Of a stretch of DNA of 64,000 bases, positions 43,241-55,328 are shown one piece after another. The notes beneath the pieces are model-generated. The model was not told the origin of the DNA and made no database searches. It saw only the letters and a list, made by a program, of their open reading frames with translations. Position 1 is the stretch's first letter, and each line of letters opens with the position of its first letter. Where the stretch lies: NCBI GenBank assembly GCA_024220505.1, contig JAKZZE010000020.1, forward strand, positions 62,001-126,000, written 5' to 3'. The position numbers and the translations under genes were made by a program. This DNA comes from Rhizopus arrhizus. Lineage: Eukaryota; Mucoromycota; Mucoromycetes; Mucorales; Rhizopodaceae.

Positions 43241-44435
43241 GTTAAAAAAACTTTTTTATTGCTGGATTAAAAAAAAAACAAGAAAATGATCATCCATGTC
43301 GTACACTGAGTAGGTTATTGGGGTCAGTTTACTATACAGATTGTATTCTATATTTGTCTAGCCTTCTTGGAACATTTACCAGGATTTGAGGTAAGAATAT
43401 GATTGCCACAAAGTAGTTTATGCATATTTATTCACTTTTTTTTTTTTTTTTTTTATAAATGGTTATTCATATTGCAAGTCATTTTATATAGATATTCAAA
43501 AGAAGAGAATATTTTGACACGAGAAAAGAGTTTTAGAAAGACTCGGTGCTATTCCCGACGAATGTTTATTCTTTTTGTTTAATGTAGCATCCATGTTCTA
43601 TTGTTGATTTCTTATGCTTAAACAAGATATAAATAGAATATACGTAAAGAAGCAGTCTATGGTTATATTGCACTAATGTAATGTCTCTATTCTGGGGATG
43701 AGGATGTCACGTTTGTTTTGTATAGTCTACCTTTCAAATAGCGCTAGATTTGAATCCTTGAACTAGTTCAATACTAATCCAATAAACACTTCTTTGAGGT
43801 ACCTGAGTCGTTTATCTGGTTGATTGTGCCCTTAAATTCAGGAACACCTCCTGCTTTTTATTACTATTTGAACAAAGCTATAATTGTATTGTTGTAGATG
43901 TTATTAATAACTAAGGATACGGATAGTTGGTTATAAGTTAACAATTCTACTGCATAAATAGGAACCATTGATCAAAAATAAAGTAACCTCTGCTATTAAT
44001 TTGCCTCTTGATTCCTAAAACGTTCATAGTGACTACTTGACATACTTTCCAAAATTGAATACCACGCTATAAATAGCAAAATACGTCTTAACGAACTTTT
44101 AGGGGTTTTTGTACTGCTGAACACCCAGTTTTCTGTGATTTCGTTTTTGTATACAACTTCTATAAGGAGAAATATTTGACGTAATATATTAAGAAATAAA
44201 ATAAAACGAGATAAAGAATAAACGCGTCTATGGGTGCATACATAATGCAGATTGATTTATTTTTCTACTAACATCAAATTGTGTGTGGCAAAAAAAAAGT
44301 TCTCTATTTATTAATAGAATAAATTAGGATTTCGAATGTGAATGTCTTGTAGATAATGACGATTTTTTAAGCCATGCTGAGTTGGCTATGCATTTTTCTC
44401 TTTTTCTCTCTTTCCATTTTTTTACTCTTTACAGA
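43241..44435. other. Intergenic region
   Basis: AT-rich with a T18 run near 43438. No coding frame or repeat was recognised. The last part has a CT/T-rich leader before the PH-domain gene. Confidence 0.4.
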
Positions 44436-45365
44436 ATGATGACAACAACAAGAAATCGCTACCTACTATCAAATCGTCAAATAGAAGAATTACCAGTCAA
44501 TGCTCCTGTTTTTGAAGGATATCTTTACCTTAAAAAATCAGACGATAAATGGGTTTGGAGATTATTTAGGTTTGATGGATCGTCTTTAATTTGCTTATCT
44601 ACAAAGAAAATCAAGCCTCCTTCTTCATCAGCTATAAATTCACTTCTTTTGACCACACAAAAAGATAAATCTTCAAGGTTATTAAGTAATTTATGTAAAG
44701 AACCCAGTTGCTATCAGCTACCCAAATGGACGCTTCATTTGTCTGACATTTCAGCCATTACTATTTTAAGATGTAATCAAAGGAAGCTGTTTATAAAGCG
44801 CAAGTCCAAGACTTTTTGTATTCGATCTATTCATGGTCAGTGCTATATAATGAAAGCTCGAACACTGGATGACTTAGAAAAATGGATATTTGTGCTTTGT
44901 AAATTCTGGAATTTGACATCATCATCACCCGATAATAATACTGTTCCACAGGATACTCGCTGCCACGGCTCCGTTTCTTCAAACCATAAAATGAATTGGC
45001 GAGAAGGTCTCACACATGCATTCTTACCAACAGAAAAAGTATTACAAATACAAGATTGGTTAAATTCTATACGACAAAACTCTACATCAACCAAAAGTCC
45101 AAACCAATTAATAAGGAAAAGGGCATTGAGACTTAAGCGTACAGAGTCATCTAATATGCATAGAAACAGCAAAAGAAAAGGTTGCTCACTCACTCGACAT
45201 AATTCATTATTCTTTGATTTCTTTCAAGATGTAAATACAGACGATTTAGAAGTCGATAATGATTACACTTACTCTTCCTTAACCTATCATACTTCTATAC
45301 GTGGACATTCTGTTAAGCTAATCAAGAATGAACCCATCACACCTGTTTGTTATGCAACAAAATAA
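44436..45365 (+). CDS. PH-domain protein
   Basis: The start MMTTTRNRYLL at 44436 is preferred over an upstream ATG at 44382, whose extra residues are a translated CT/T-rich leader. That gives 309 residues. A single PH-like domain spans about residues 24-155: APVFEGYLYLKKSDDKWVWR, LFRFDGSSLICLSTKK, an insertion, SDISAITILRC, and ARTLDDLEKWIFVLCKFW with the closing Trp helix. The C-terminal part is basic and Ser-rich without a further known domain. It is probably a phosphoinositide- or protein-binding adaptor. It converges with SEC11, 60 bases between stops. Confidence 0.75.
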   Translation: MMTTTRNRYLLSNRQIEELPVNAPVFEGYLYLKKSDDKWVWRLFRFDGSSLICLSTKKIKPPSSSAINSLLLTTQKDKSSRLLSNLCKEPSCYQLPKWTLHLSDISAITILRCNQRKLFIKRKSKTFCIRSIHGQCYIMKARTLDDLEKWIFVLCKFWNLTSSSPDNNTVPQDTRCHGSVSSNHKMNWREGLTHAFLPTEKVLQIQDWLNSIRQNSTSTKSPNQLIRKRALRLKRTESSNMHRNSKRKGCSLTRHNSLFFDFFQDVNTDDLEVDNDYTYSSLTYHTSIRGHSVKLIKNEPITPVCYATK

Positions 45366-45425
45366 TATTGATAATAAACCTCATCTTTCTCTCTCTCTCT
45401 TCCTCACTTTTTTTTTTTTTAATGT

Positions 45426-46153
45426 TTACTCTCTGTGAATAAGAACAAATAAACCAAGTACTGCTAATATCGCATATTTCATCCAAGCATAATCGTTCAT
45501 TAAAATGGTTACCATACCAACGTAAGGCAAAAGCTATATAAATCCTAATTTAAAACAAGTCATGTAGTATAAATAAATATGCATACCCTTTCACTTTGCC
45601 AACAATATGTTCCTTATTGATCCACATTTGGCCTCTATCATATAATACACGATCATCTCGATGGTTGTTATCTCCCTTTGTTAAAATAAACTCTTTTCCA
45701 CTTTCACTATATGCAAATATAGTAAGTAATTGTATACGTGTTGTTATTATACTTTACTCTTCATGAATCTTTAATACTCTGTGTACAATCGGAATACTTC
45801 TTCCGGGTAATTTGAAAACACAAATATCATTAATAGCCACATGTTCATTTCTTGGTAACGTAAGAAGTAACAAATCACCACGATGGAAAGCAGGTTCCAT
45901 ACTCCCACTTTAATAATCTTTTAGTTTTTGCAGTCTTTATAATTGAACACGTTTACCTTAATACAACAACGATGGGACTTTCATTATTGGTAATGACAGA
46001 CAATCCTTTCCAAACCATCAAAGTAGTCGCACCAATCGTCAAGATGTTCAAGATTTGTAACGCGACCTAAACGCCTTTTTAGTATCTATAGAAAACCTTT
46101 ATATATATTCTCTTTACTTGTCGCATGTTCATCCTACGAAGTTCACCAAACAT
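45426..46153 (-). CDS. SEC11: Signal peptidase complex catalytic subunit SEC11
   Basis: Exons 46153-46118, 46066-45957, 45907-45758, 45706 to about 45607, and the last from about 45528 to 45426. The signature is complete: [11 protein letters not shown], a membrane anchor ([13 protein letters not shown]), the catalytic Ser box [26 protein letters not shown] with the catalytic His, [10 protein letters not shown], and the C-terminal helix [17 protein letters not shown]. It cleaves signal peptides in the ER lumen. The last junction is odd: the expected KVKG-LLPYVG product needs a break one base off GT-AG. A canonical GTGAAA donor instead keeps phase but skips three residues (VKG). Confidence 0.94.
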
Positions 46154-46373
46154 TTTATATGCAAGTTAACAAAAACGTAGAAAATAAAATAAAAATAAAA
46201 TTTGGATTAAATTTAATAGGTTGACACGTCATTCTCAGCCATTGGATGCACACACTGTATTGTGTACCTGAATAATACTAAGCATAAGAAAATAAAATGA
46301 AGTGTTGCTTAAAAGAAACTAGAATGAAAGAAAGGCAAAGAAGGTGAAGGAACTTGTATGAAGGTTATGAAAA

Positions 46374-46410
<37 letters not shown>

Positions 46411-47244
46411 CAATAGATCATATTACTTTTGTTTAAAACAGATGGATCTGACTTTAGACCTATATCTCATGAACCTGGTATTTCTTTCCTTTACGATTGA
46501 GTCATAGCAATCAGTAGACTGTAACTATACAACACAAAAAAAAATCAAATATGGAAACAAGCATTATTCTTTCTCTTTTTGAATGTATTTCTTAAAAGGG
46601 TCCTTTCTATCATCGATTGGAAATAACTTTAATCTATTATTCAATTGCAGTAGGAAAAAAAGTAATAAAAAGCCGACGCTTTGGTGTTCTGTGTAAAAGG
46701 AATGAAACCGAAATGTTGAACACAGAGTATGTTGATGTGATTAACGTTCCGCTTCGTAACTTTAGTCTTTTCCAAATTCAATAGAATTCAATGTGATTTT
46801 TTACCTTTTGCTCAAGTTGCACAAACGATTTCGCCTTCAAAATATTCATTTATCCGAGAAAGAGAAAAAGTAAGTCCCCATGACTTTGCCTTGTATCTGG
46901 ATTGCTTAAAAAGTAATTACCCTCTTTCAACTTTTATTTATTCATTAATCTATTATTATACATTTCTCTACCTTTTTATTTTTTTTTATTTTTGACCAGA
47001 AAATAAGCAAGTATCTCTCTACAAAATTACATGTACGTTATTAGTCATTTGTCTTTTTCTTGCAAAAATGCTATTTTTTTTTTTTCTGATACATGTACTT
47101 GTGTTACTGCTCATTGTTTGGTAAAATTAATGTGTAACAAGAAAATATAGAAAATATCCGTCGTTTTTTTTTATTTTATTTTTTTTTATTTTTATTTTTT
47201 TTTTTTCCTCTCTTCTTTTCTCTCTTTCTTTTCTCTATCTATTT
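46154..47244. other. Intergenic region between divergent SEC11 and methyltransferase genes
   Basis: Holds an A-tract (46375-46407) and a T-rich/CT-rich stretch (about 47160-47240) before the methyltransferase start. A spliced small gene cannot be ruled out, but I found no supported frame. Confidence 0.4.
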
Positions 47245-48362
47245 ATGGGTAATCAATTATCAACAAGGAAAAAATACCAACAAGAGAAAAGTAGCAGTAA
47301 AAGTTTTTCATCACAAACAGACAGCAGTCATGTTTCAACTATTTGTCAACCAAAGTTACCGATAGAATATATTTTTCCACATAATGATGCAGAAGTTACT
47401 CGTTTACATGGACAACATTATCTATTTAAGCATTTATTTCAAGGAAATTATTTTGCTCCAATTGAACCTATTTTAAAAAATGATAGTAAAGTGTTGGATG
47501 TTGGTTGTGGTCCTCATGCTATATGGATGATAGGTATTCACTATAAAATATACATGGTATATTATAAATAGATACTAATAATATATAATAGACATGGCGA
47601 TCGATTTTCCAGAATGTCAATTTTATGGTTTTGATGTTGCAGAACCCATCAGTCTAAATGAAGTTGAAAAATTGCATAAACCAGATAATTGTTTTATAGA
47701 AAGAGCAGATGTATTTGATGGATTCAGCTATGAACCAAATACATTTGATTTTGTTCATCAGAGATTAATGTATAATGTATATCCTCATGATAAGATACCT
47801 TGGATGCTTCAAGAAATATTGCGTGTCACTAAACCAAATGGATGGATTGAACTTGTAGAACCCGATCTTAATCCTAAAAGAGCTGGTCCCCTTTTCACAA
47901 CGCTCATGAAAGCAGGTGCATAAATACAATTATTACTTTTGTAAATACTAAATGTAATAATGATTTATTAGTAAATCAACTTGTACAAAGTAGGCTAGGA
48001 AAACCATTTCAGGGAAAGGACCTTGTGAATCATATGGTTGAAGCTGGCCTTAGAGAAATTAAATCTGACTATGGTTCACTTCCTTGTTGTTGGGGAGGGT
48101 ACATTGGGAAGTTGATGTATGAGGTAATTAGATGACATTATTACTATAGTCTTTATTTCTTAATTATTATTTATAGGATTTGTTGATCGTATTTCAACAT
48201 TATGGCCCACATATACATGAATATTTAGACCCAGGAAGTGAATTTGATAGAGAAAAATATGAAACTATGATAGATACCGCATTTGATGAATGTGCAGAAT
48301 ACCAAACTTTTATAAACATTCGCTGGGCTTATGGAAAGAAGGTTGTATCTTCTGCTGCATAG
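47245..48362 (+). CDS. SAM-dependent class I methyltransferase
   Basis: Four exons (47245-47533, 47592-47915, 47972-48123, 48177-48362) give 316 residues. After a Ser/Gln-rich start come NDAEVTRLHGQHYLFKHLF and motif I VLDVGCGPHAIWMI, which binds S-adenosylmethionine. Then FYGFDVAEP, RADVFDGFSYEPNTFDFVHQ, and the post-motif LQEILRVTKPNGWIELVEP. This arrangement is that of fungal LaeA/TAM-type small-molecule or regulator methyltransferases. No membrane segment. The substrate cannot be told from sequence alone. Confidence 0.88.
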
Positions 48363-49363
48363 AAATAGACTTAACTGTAGATAAAATCACTTAATCCTTT
48401 TTAAAGTCCCTATGTTATGGGATGAATTCAATAATGATATTAATTTACTGAGAATAGCACATGTATAATTCATGCAAGTTTAAAGACGTTTTATAAATAT
48501 TTGAAGTCGAGCATTGATATAAAAGAAAAGGAGGATTGCGATAATAAGCTTTTCTTTTATTCATTCATAATATGGCTGAAAATTATATTCACAGTACAAT
48601 GTAAATCAACATCATGTTTATCATTTGCTAGGCATTCGGTGCATGAGGAAATAACCTCAATAAAAAAATGTACAAATATACCCTTTTAGTAAAGCTTTAC
48701 AAAACACAAACATTATTTTCCGAGTATCAACATTCTAGGTTAACATTGATCTACTTTTTAGAGAGTGGCTGTGTTGTTTTTCATTGCTTACAAATAACAT
48801 TTAATAGTTATCAGTTACACTAATGAAATCTTATATACAATTAAATAAATATTTCTTAGTAGTAGTAAAAGATTCACATCTAATAAAGAGTTGTAAATCT
48901 TTTTTTTTTTTTTTTACACACTGTTAATATTTGCTTTCTTGTTGTACTGAAGTTGTTATTACATGCGCGGTATTACTCAATTGAAGTGCGGATATAAGAA
49001 AATTATTTTATTAAATATATATTCATCACAGTATACACAAAGAATAAATCTGGTTGAATTAATTCAATAAAAAACGATACATAGATCATATTTAAAATAA
49101 AAATGATGATAGTATAAGAAAGGACCTTCATACAGTGGGGCTGGTAAATTTTGTCGGTTTAAAGAAAATAAACTTCATTTAGCAAAAAAACAAATGTCAT
49201 TTCCAGAAAAATAAATGTTACTAACCTAAATGAGAATTTCGTTTAGTACATTTATTGTTGTCGCTTTGTACTTGTTTTAATGCAATACCTGTATTAAATG
49301 ACCAAAGCGATAACCTTGGTGAATTTTTTATGATTTTCCTACTTTTGTTCTACTTAAAGATGA
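48363..49363. other. Intergenic region, no gene seen
   Basis: AT-rich with short frames only. It is the 3' flank of the decayed TnpB-like gene. Confidence 0.4.
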
Positions 49364-50110
49364 TCAGTCTAAAAGATATTTTCTGGTAAAAAGGCTAGGG
49401 CGTTCGCCAGTCTTTCTCAAACTATTTAGGATCTTGAGAAATTTCAATACGGCTGCTTGATCACGATTCTAAAGTCTTCTTTTTATTCCTGTGATTTGTT
49501 GTTTAAGGCATGAGAGGCTCTTACACCTAATACTGCATTAGTTACCAAGAATTAATCTTGTTTTTTTCTCTCTTTGGATTACCTCAGCAAACCATTACAT
49601 AGCATGTCTGGCTTCTTTTTCCGTTGGTAAGGGCGAAGATTTGGCACAGTTTTGAATTTTTCTAATTCATTTTCACAGGTTGGACAACGAGAAGGTGTTT
49701 TGTATTCATCGATTAAGTAGACAGCAAACCCGTTCTTCTTTAACATCCTGATTAACCCCTTGTTTCTTGTCGGTTCTTGATATTAGGGGCGAATCAACCT
49801 CCAAAAACTAAGACAGCATCTTGACCAAACTTTGCTTTTAAGCTACGCACCAATTTTTGATCATTCTGGTCAAAGAAGAGTTTACTTGAAAACTTCAATT
49901 TTCGAAGATAAAAGTTATAGCTTTTCTAATGCTGTACATTACCCATAATAAAATAAAACCTTTTCTATCGTCACATTTGTCTTTAAATCCAAAATATCAC
50001 TAATAAATATTATACAGTGACCAGTTATAGTACCTTTTGGCTTTTCTTTTCTTGGAGTAGTATCAGGAGCAGCCTTGCTTTTCTTACCATCCTAAGTCTT
50101 TCTTATCTTA
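49364..50110 (-). pseudogene. Decayed TnpB/Fanzor-like RuvC nuclease (C-terminal half)
   Basis: Minus-strand pieces in the order of an OrfB/TnpB C-terminus: FGQDAVLVFGG then a TGA where Trp is expected (about 49800); after a frameshift LIRMLKKNGFAVYLIDEYKT (about 49730); the zinc-ribbon half CPTCENELEKF (about 49690), LRPYQRKKKP and LCNGLLR (about 49600). Last come a TAG in place of Trp and NRDQAAVLKFLKILNSLRKT (about 49440-49385), ending at a TGA (49366-49364). The D-E-Y-x-T, CxxC and N-R-D elements are the RuvC and TNB zinc-ribbon signature of TnpB, Cas12f and Fanzor proteins. At least two nonsense codons and one frameshift make it a relic. The N-terminus and any guide-RNA region were not identified. 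Confidence 0.65.
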
Positions 50111-50920
50111 GATGGTGCTTTGGGTACTCGTATACTTGTATATATATATAGCTCCTATGACTGAAGCGGCTCTAATAACTAAATACAAAAATGTTTTCAT
50201 TATAGGAGCTGTAATAGTAACTTCTTTTCACTTAGTTACTCACGCTCTACTTGATTCCAACTTAATGTTGAAGCTACTTTATTTAAAATTAATAATAATG
50301 AAATAAAGAAGGGAAAATTAAAAAGAGCATGAGATGATGATCAACTTATTAAAGGAACGTATCTATCAAAATTTAGCAGTGCCAAGCATGAAATTAAAAG
50401 ATGATGTGAGCTTGGGTGCATTACACTTCAATTTCATCAATTCTAGAATTGTGTCGGTGTCAACAGAGTCTTTAGGCCGAACTCTTACAAGTTACAATAT
50501 TACTCATATCCAAAACTTTTTGATTTGTGGTGTGAAATATATATTAAATTGATGCAAGTACTTTCGATTTAAATGGTATAATATGATAGAGTCATATAAA
50601 ATGGTATAAATGACACTGACAAATAATTACATCTGGACGTGATCAGTGATACTTTGGTGACAGTTAAGCACTTTAGGGGCTTTCTTATAAATTTCTTCCA
50701 CTGGGATGATGTGCATGGATATGTTAATGTAACATAAGAGCGCTTGATACAGTTTTTGTCGGAATATGTGACTCCAAATGAACATTCAATTTTAATAAAG
50801 GATCATTTCATCATCAGTTATTCGACGCTAAAGAAAGTTTAAAATGCTCTGATATCAAGTTAAACAGTTAGACAGACATACTATCTACACGCAATGCCAT
50901 CGATCTATTCAAAATCATCA
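50111..50920. other. Degenerate stretch between two transposase relics
   Basis: Only short broken frames. It may hold the lost N-terminal part of the TnpB-like gene. An AGCTCCTAT/ATAGGAGCT inverted pair brackets 50151-50211. Confidence 0.35.
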
Positions 50921-51570
50921 TTCAAGCCAGCATTGGGGCTTGCTGATGAAGATGGGTCAATTTGACTACCGACAGTGGCGCAAGCAATACATTTTGTTAG
51001 AAAAGCATGCTTGGATTGCGCTCTTGCTCATAGATACTGGGTTGTTAGTATTTGAATAGAAGTTCTTTAAAGATTCATCGCATAATTATAGCTATAAAGC
51101 AGAGAAGCGAAAGCGTTGTGGCATGGATTTGTATTACTTTTTGTAGAACTAGATGTATGCGAGATGACTGCGCTGGATTTCATTTATTTCTCAAAACTTT
51201 ATAACGTCAATAGTCATTCACAGTTGGAAAACAACTATCTCACTTTTTAACTTGATAATGAATCCAGTTGCACCATCAAAATAACAATAGTTTGTCACAA
51301 AGAGGAAGCATAGCACCCAATGCTTCCTTGATCCTCTCAACCGGCTGACCCGAAGCTAATCAAGTATGCGTGGAAACATTTGAAGTTGAAGTTAGCCCTA
51401 TATGAATAAAGAACAAGAGGTGTACATGAACTATAGAAAAGAATTAAAGTTAAATAGAAAGTGTTTGGTGAGAAAAAAAAGACTGTGAATGTTTTGACAA
51501 TCTGGCAATCAGACTTCAAGTTGCTTTTAATCTTCCCCTTTTTTAAAATGATCATTACTCAAGGTATGTC
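50921..51570 (+). pseudogene. Tc1/mariner transposase relic
   Basis: The C-terminal part is recognisable despite stops: LTF then LDNESSCTIKITIV (the QDNAPxH region, about 51250), SSQPADPKLIKYAWKHLKLK (corresponding to SPDLNPIE-x-x-W-H-x-LK), LALYE, then RTRGVHEL and a TAG where Trp is expected. The tail continues CFDNLAIRLQVAF and KNDHYSRYV. No inverted repeats or start were found. It is far more decayed than the copy at 11781. Confidence 0.55.
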
Positions 51571-54225
51571 GAACAATCTTTTAAATTACACAACTATTAA
51601 TTCGTCATAACAGTATCTTCCAGCGTATATATATGCCAATGAATTATTTGTCTTTATTTATAGTCCAATAGCTTTCTACGATATAATCATGTTATATTTA
51701 AAAAATCATAATACATGTGCTTAAACTGGTCTTAAATAATTATAAAAAAGCTGCCTTCAATAACATATGATTTAGATGAATTCTATTTAATAAATATATC
51801 TCTTGTGCTCTACAAATTACCATTATATAGCAATTAAGCATTATTAAAACCCAATGTTGTGAGCATATGGAAATTTAGACTTATTAATATACATACCTTA
51901 CCAAAATGGATTGGTAAATAAAGAGCAAATACTTGTAATGAATTATGTACAGCTCTGCATAATAACCTGTAGCATTTAACTGTCTGTATAGTACATGCAT
52001 TAATGACTATATTATGAAAGATATACAAGCTTTGAGCATGTGTCATTTAATAAAATTTATTACTTATTTTGGCTCTTTTTAAATTATTATTCTTTATTAT
52101 CATTTTGTAAACAAATAATTTTTCAATTTGTTAAAATAATCAATATGACATTTACAACTGCTCCGACAAGTACGTTTTTATATTTCACTTAGCGTATTTT
52201 ATATGTTATTTGAAAAGCACATTAACAGATGGTCTTTAGCAATAAGCCCTTTATATATCCTGTCGTCGAAAAGTTATTGACTTGATTTGTAACTTCACAT
52301 TCATGGTAATATATATTGGCTTCATGTTTGATTTTTTTTTTCTTTCTTCCCTGTTTTCACTTTTACTATATCTCTTTTATTCAGTATAACCAGCCTGGTA
52401 ACAGTTGAAAAATAATTCTTTTAGTGTATTCCATTTGTTTCAAACATTTTAGTTCACGTCATTAAAATTTTAAATACATATGCCTCAATATATATTCCAT
52501 ATATAAAAGATTTTTGTCTACATCCCATCAATTCTATATCTGGCTAATAAAGCAAGCAACTATGCTTTTTCTTTAATTTTTCTATATTCAGTATCACATA
52601 GTACGTGATTTAGAAAATAGTGTCACTTTGTATTACAGTTTTTGGGATTGCTTTGTTCCAATTTATAAATCCAGTTTCACTCGTTTTTCCAGTGTTCCTG
52701 AATTGCGAGCTGAGAATCTTTTAGGCAATGGCATCAGAAAAAAGCTAGAGTTTTACAGAGAAATTGGAGCTTTTATCTTGAGTTAATGTTTGGCAAATAT
52801 ATACAAAGTGTATAGTTCAAAAACAAATTTAGCAGAAAGTGTTAGAATATTGAGAGATATGCTTTCTCGCTGTGTGCATTTAGTCAAAATTTTTATATAT
52901 GAATTTCTCCCAAGATATAATCATGAGGTTGTAGCGTTTATCTTAAAGGAGCGAATGAGCATATATTTATAAATACTAAGGTAGCCCAAAGCTTACTTTG
53001 CAATGAAGCTCGCTTCCCCCTATTATTTGATTTGTCAACATATGATTTTTATGATTCATGAAATAAAAGATATATACTATTTGACTAACTCATACCAAGT
53101 TTATGATTCACTTTGCTAACGATTAATTTGAGATAGTTTTCTATTGGCTGGAACATTTATGAAGGAAAAATACGTAAAAAGCTATTATAACAATAAAATG
53201 AAGTGTAATATAAATTAATTTTGCTTTGAATGCTAGTTATTCAAACATATATGAAGCCTATGGAGCTGATAGCTATGTATCACAAACGAGAAAGTTATTT
53301 TATTCATAGAAAAAGAAAACAGAGGATTGGTGTAAGTAACTTTTATAATGAAATTATTGCTAAAATTAATTGGAAGTAATGTACTTTAGTAACATGTCAA
53401 AAAATAGCTCAGCAGAAGCGAATGGTTCATAGTTCGTTATCTTATCTTGACAAGTCGCCTCATTTACGTAAAATAATCCAATCCCACAATCTTTTCGTAT
53501 TTAACCAAGCAATTGCAGGGAAAAAAAGGAGAGTACTAGACATAAACCGAATACTTTTCATGTAAGGATGAATCATCCCAAGTTATCAAGAAAATCCTCG
53601 AATTTTGAATATCAAATCTCTCCCCCCTTTTTTTTTTATCTTGGTAAAAGTAGTCTATATCTAAATGTTAAGGAGATATTTACGATGGCATTTATGTGTT
53701 AGAGCCTCCATTTATAAGCAAACTGAATGTTGTCAAAGCTTTATACTATTAAATTAAAAGCTTCTTTGAGGTGACTAAAGTAGCTTTAGCTTATATAAAG
53801 TTATAGTTTACTCTGTAATAAATTAAGCCACTAGCGTATGCATACCATACTGTCTTTAAAATTTTGTCTTTATTTTATGCGTCATATATTATTTTATACT
53901 CTTTTCCCATTCTCTGCTTACTATCATTATCTTCATAAAGTATATACTATAAATAGTACTGTAGTGAGTATCTTAGTCGTTTCATCTTTTGTTTTTTACT
54001 TTTACAAATAAAACAATTTTCGCCAATTTATGGTTACGTTTTTTTTTCCTTATTTAGAATTAACGAGGTTTAAATTTAAGAGAAAAAACGCTTACGACTC
54101 ATTTTACCAACAAAGGAAAATGCAAACGAATGTATTATAACCCAATATTTATCCTATAAAAGCTAATATAAAAGCCATTTAATATAGTTAGTTTTCATTA
54201 AATAAAAACCAAAAGTAAAACAAGA
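51571..54225. other. Gene-poor AT-rich region
   Basis: No supported gene over 2.6 kb. The only readable stretch is about 52640-52972 on the plus strand (SVPELRAENLLGNGIRKKLE, one stop, then NLAESVRILRDMLSRCVHLV), possibly a decayed gene of unknown family. The last 100 bases contain AT-rich promoter-like sequence for the alcohol dehydrogenase gene. Confidence 0.4.
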
Positions 54226-55328
54226 ATGACCGATAGTAACACTTTTAATGCATGGGTTTGCGAAGGTAAAGGTAAACCTCTCGTTGAGATGCAGCTTCCA
54301 TTGAAGCCCTGGGATGAAGACAGCGTTGAATTAAAGATCACACACTGTGGTATCTGTGCTAGTGATGTTCATACTTTAGGTAAAAGCAACAATAGACATA
54401 TTAGTCCTGTTCGAACATTGAGCATTATTCTCTTATAGACTCTGGTTGGTTCCCTACAGATTATCCATGTGTTGTTGGGCACGAAATTGCTGGTGTTGTT
54501 ACTAGAGTAGGAAAGAACGTAAATAAACTGAAGGTGGGCGATCGTGCTGGTCTTGGTCCTTTATGTGGTGCATGTAAAAGTTGCACAAATTGCGACATAA
54601 ACAAGGAAAACCTCTGCGCAGGAATGGTTACGACATATGCTAGCTATTGGCCAACGGGTGATAAGACATACGGAGGTTATGCTGATAAGTGGCGTGGGGA
54701 TCAGCTCTATGTGTGCAGAATCCCAGATAATATGACAAATGAAAATGCTTCCACTTTTCTTTGTGCTGGTGTGACAACGTATGCTCCTTTAAAACGATGG
54801 AATGTTGGTTCTGGTTCTGTTGTTGGTGTTTTGGGCCTTGGAGGCCTTGGTCACTTTGGTGTCATGTTTGCAAAGGCCATGGGTGCCACTGTCATTGCTT
54901 TGTCCTCAAGCGACAGAAAGCGCGATGCTGCTTTTGAACTTGGTTGTGATGATTATGTTGTTACTAGTGATGTCGAAGCAATGAAAAAATACGATAACAA
55001 GTTAACTCACATCCTCTGTACTGGTGTTGGCGAAGACTTTACTTGGGAGCCTTACCTTAGTCTTCTGAATTCCGATGGCATATTCATCAATGTAAATGGT
55101 CCCGAGTTCTCGTACCCACCAGTTCCTTTGTTTTTTCTACTAACGAAACAAATTGTAATTGTCGGATCTGCAAGTGGTCCTCCTTCAGTTGCTGAAGAAA
55201 TGCTTCAATTTGCTGCTGATCATAATATCAATGCTTGGTATAAGAAGTATTCCATGAAAGATGTTAACAAGGCTATTGAGGACTTTAGGGCTGGACTTCC
55301 CAGATTCAGATTTGTGCTCGAAAATTAG
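54226..55328 (+). CDS. Zinc-dependent NADP alcohol dehydrogenase (ADH6/CAD type)
   Basis: Two exons (54226-54379, 54439-55328) give 347 residues. The catalytic zinc ligands are in CGICASDVH and GHEIAGVV. The structural zinc lobe is CGACKSCTNCDINKENLC. The coenzyme fold has VLGLGGLGHFGVMFAKAMG, and SSDRKRDAA after strand 2 suits NADPH. It belongs to the cinnamyl/medium-chain family of broad aldehyde reductases (yeast Adh6/Adh7). The cytosolic role is aldehyde detoxification or fusel-alcohol formation, by family. No lesion. The isolated position gives no pathway hint. Confidence 0.93.

Noticed and set aside
50112..50552. Two plus-strand frames (64 and 72 residues) as genes
   Set aside because: No domain, and they lie opposite the degenerate flank of the TnpB-like relic.
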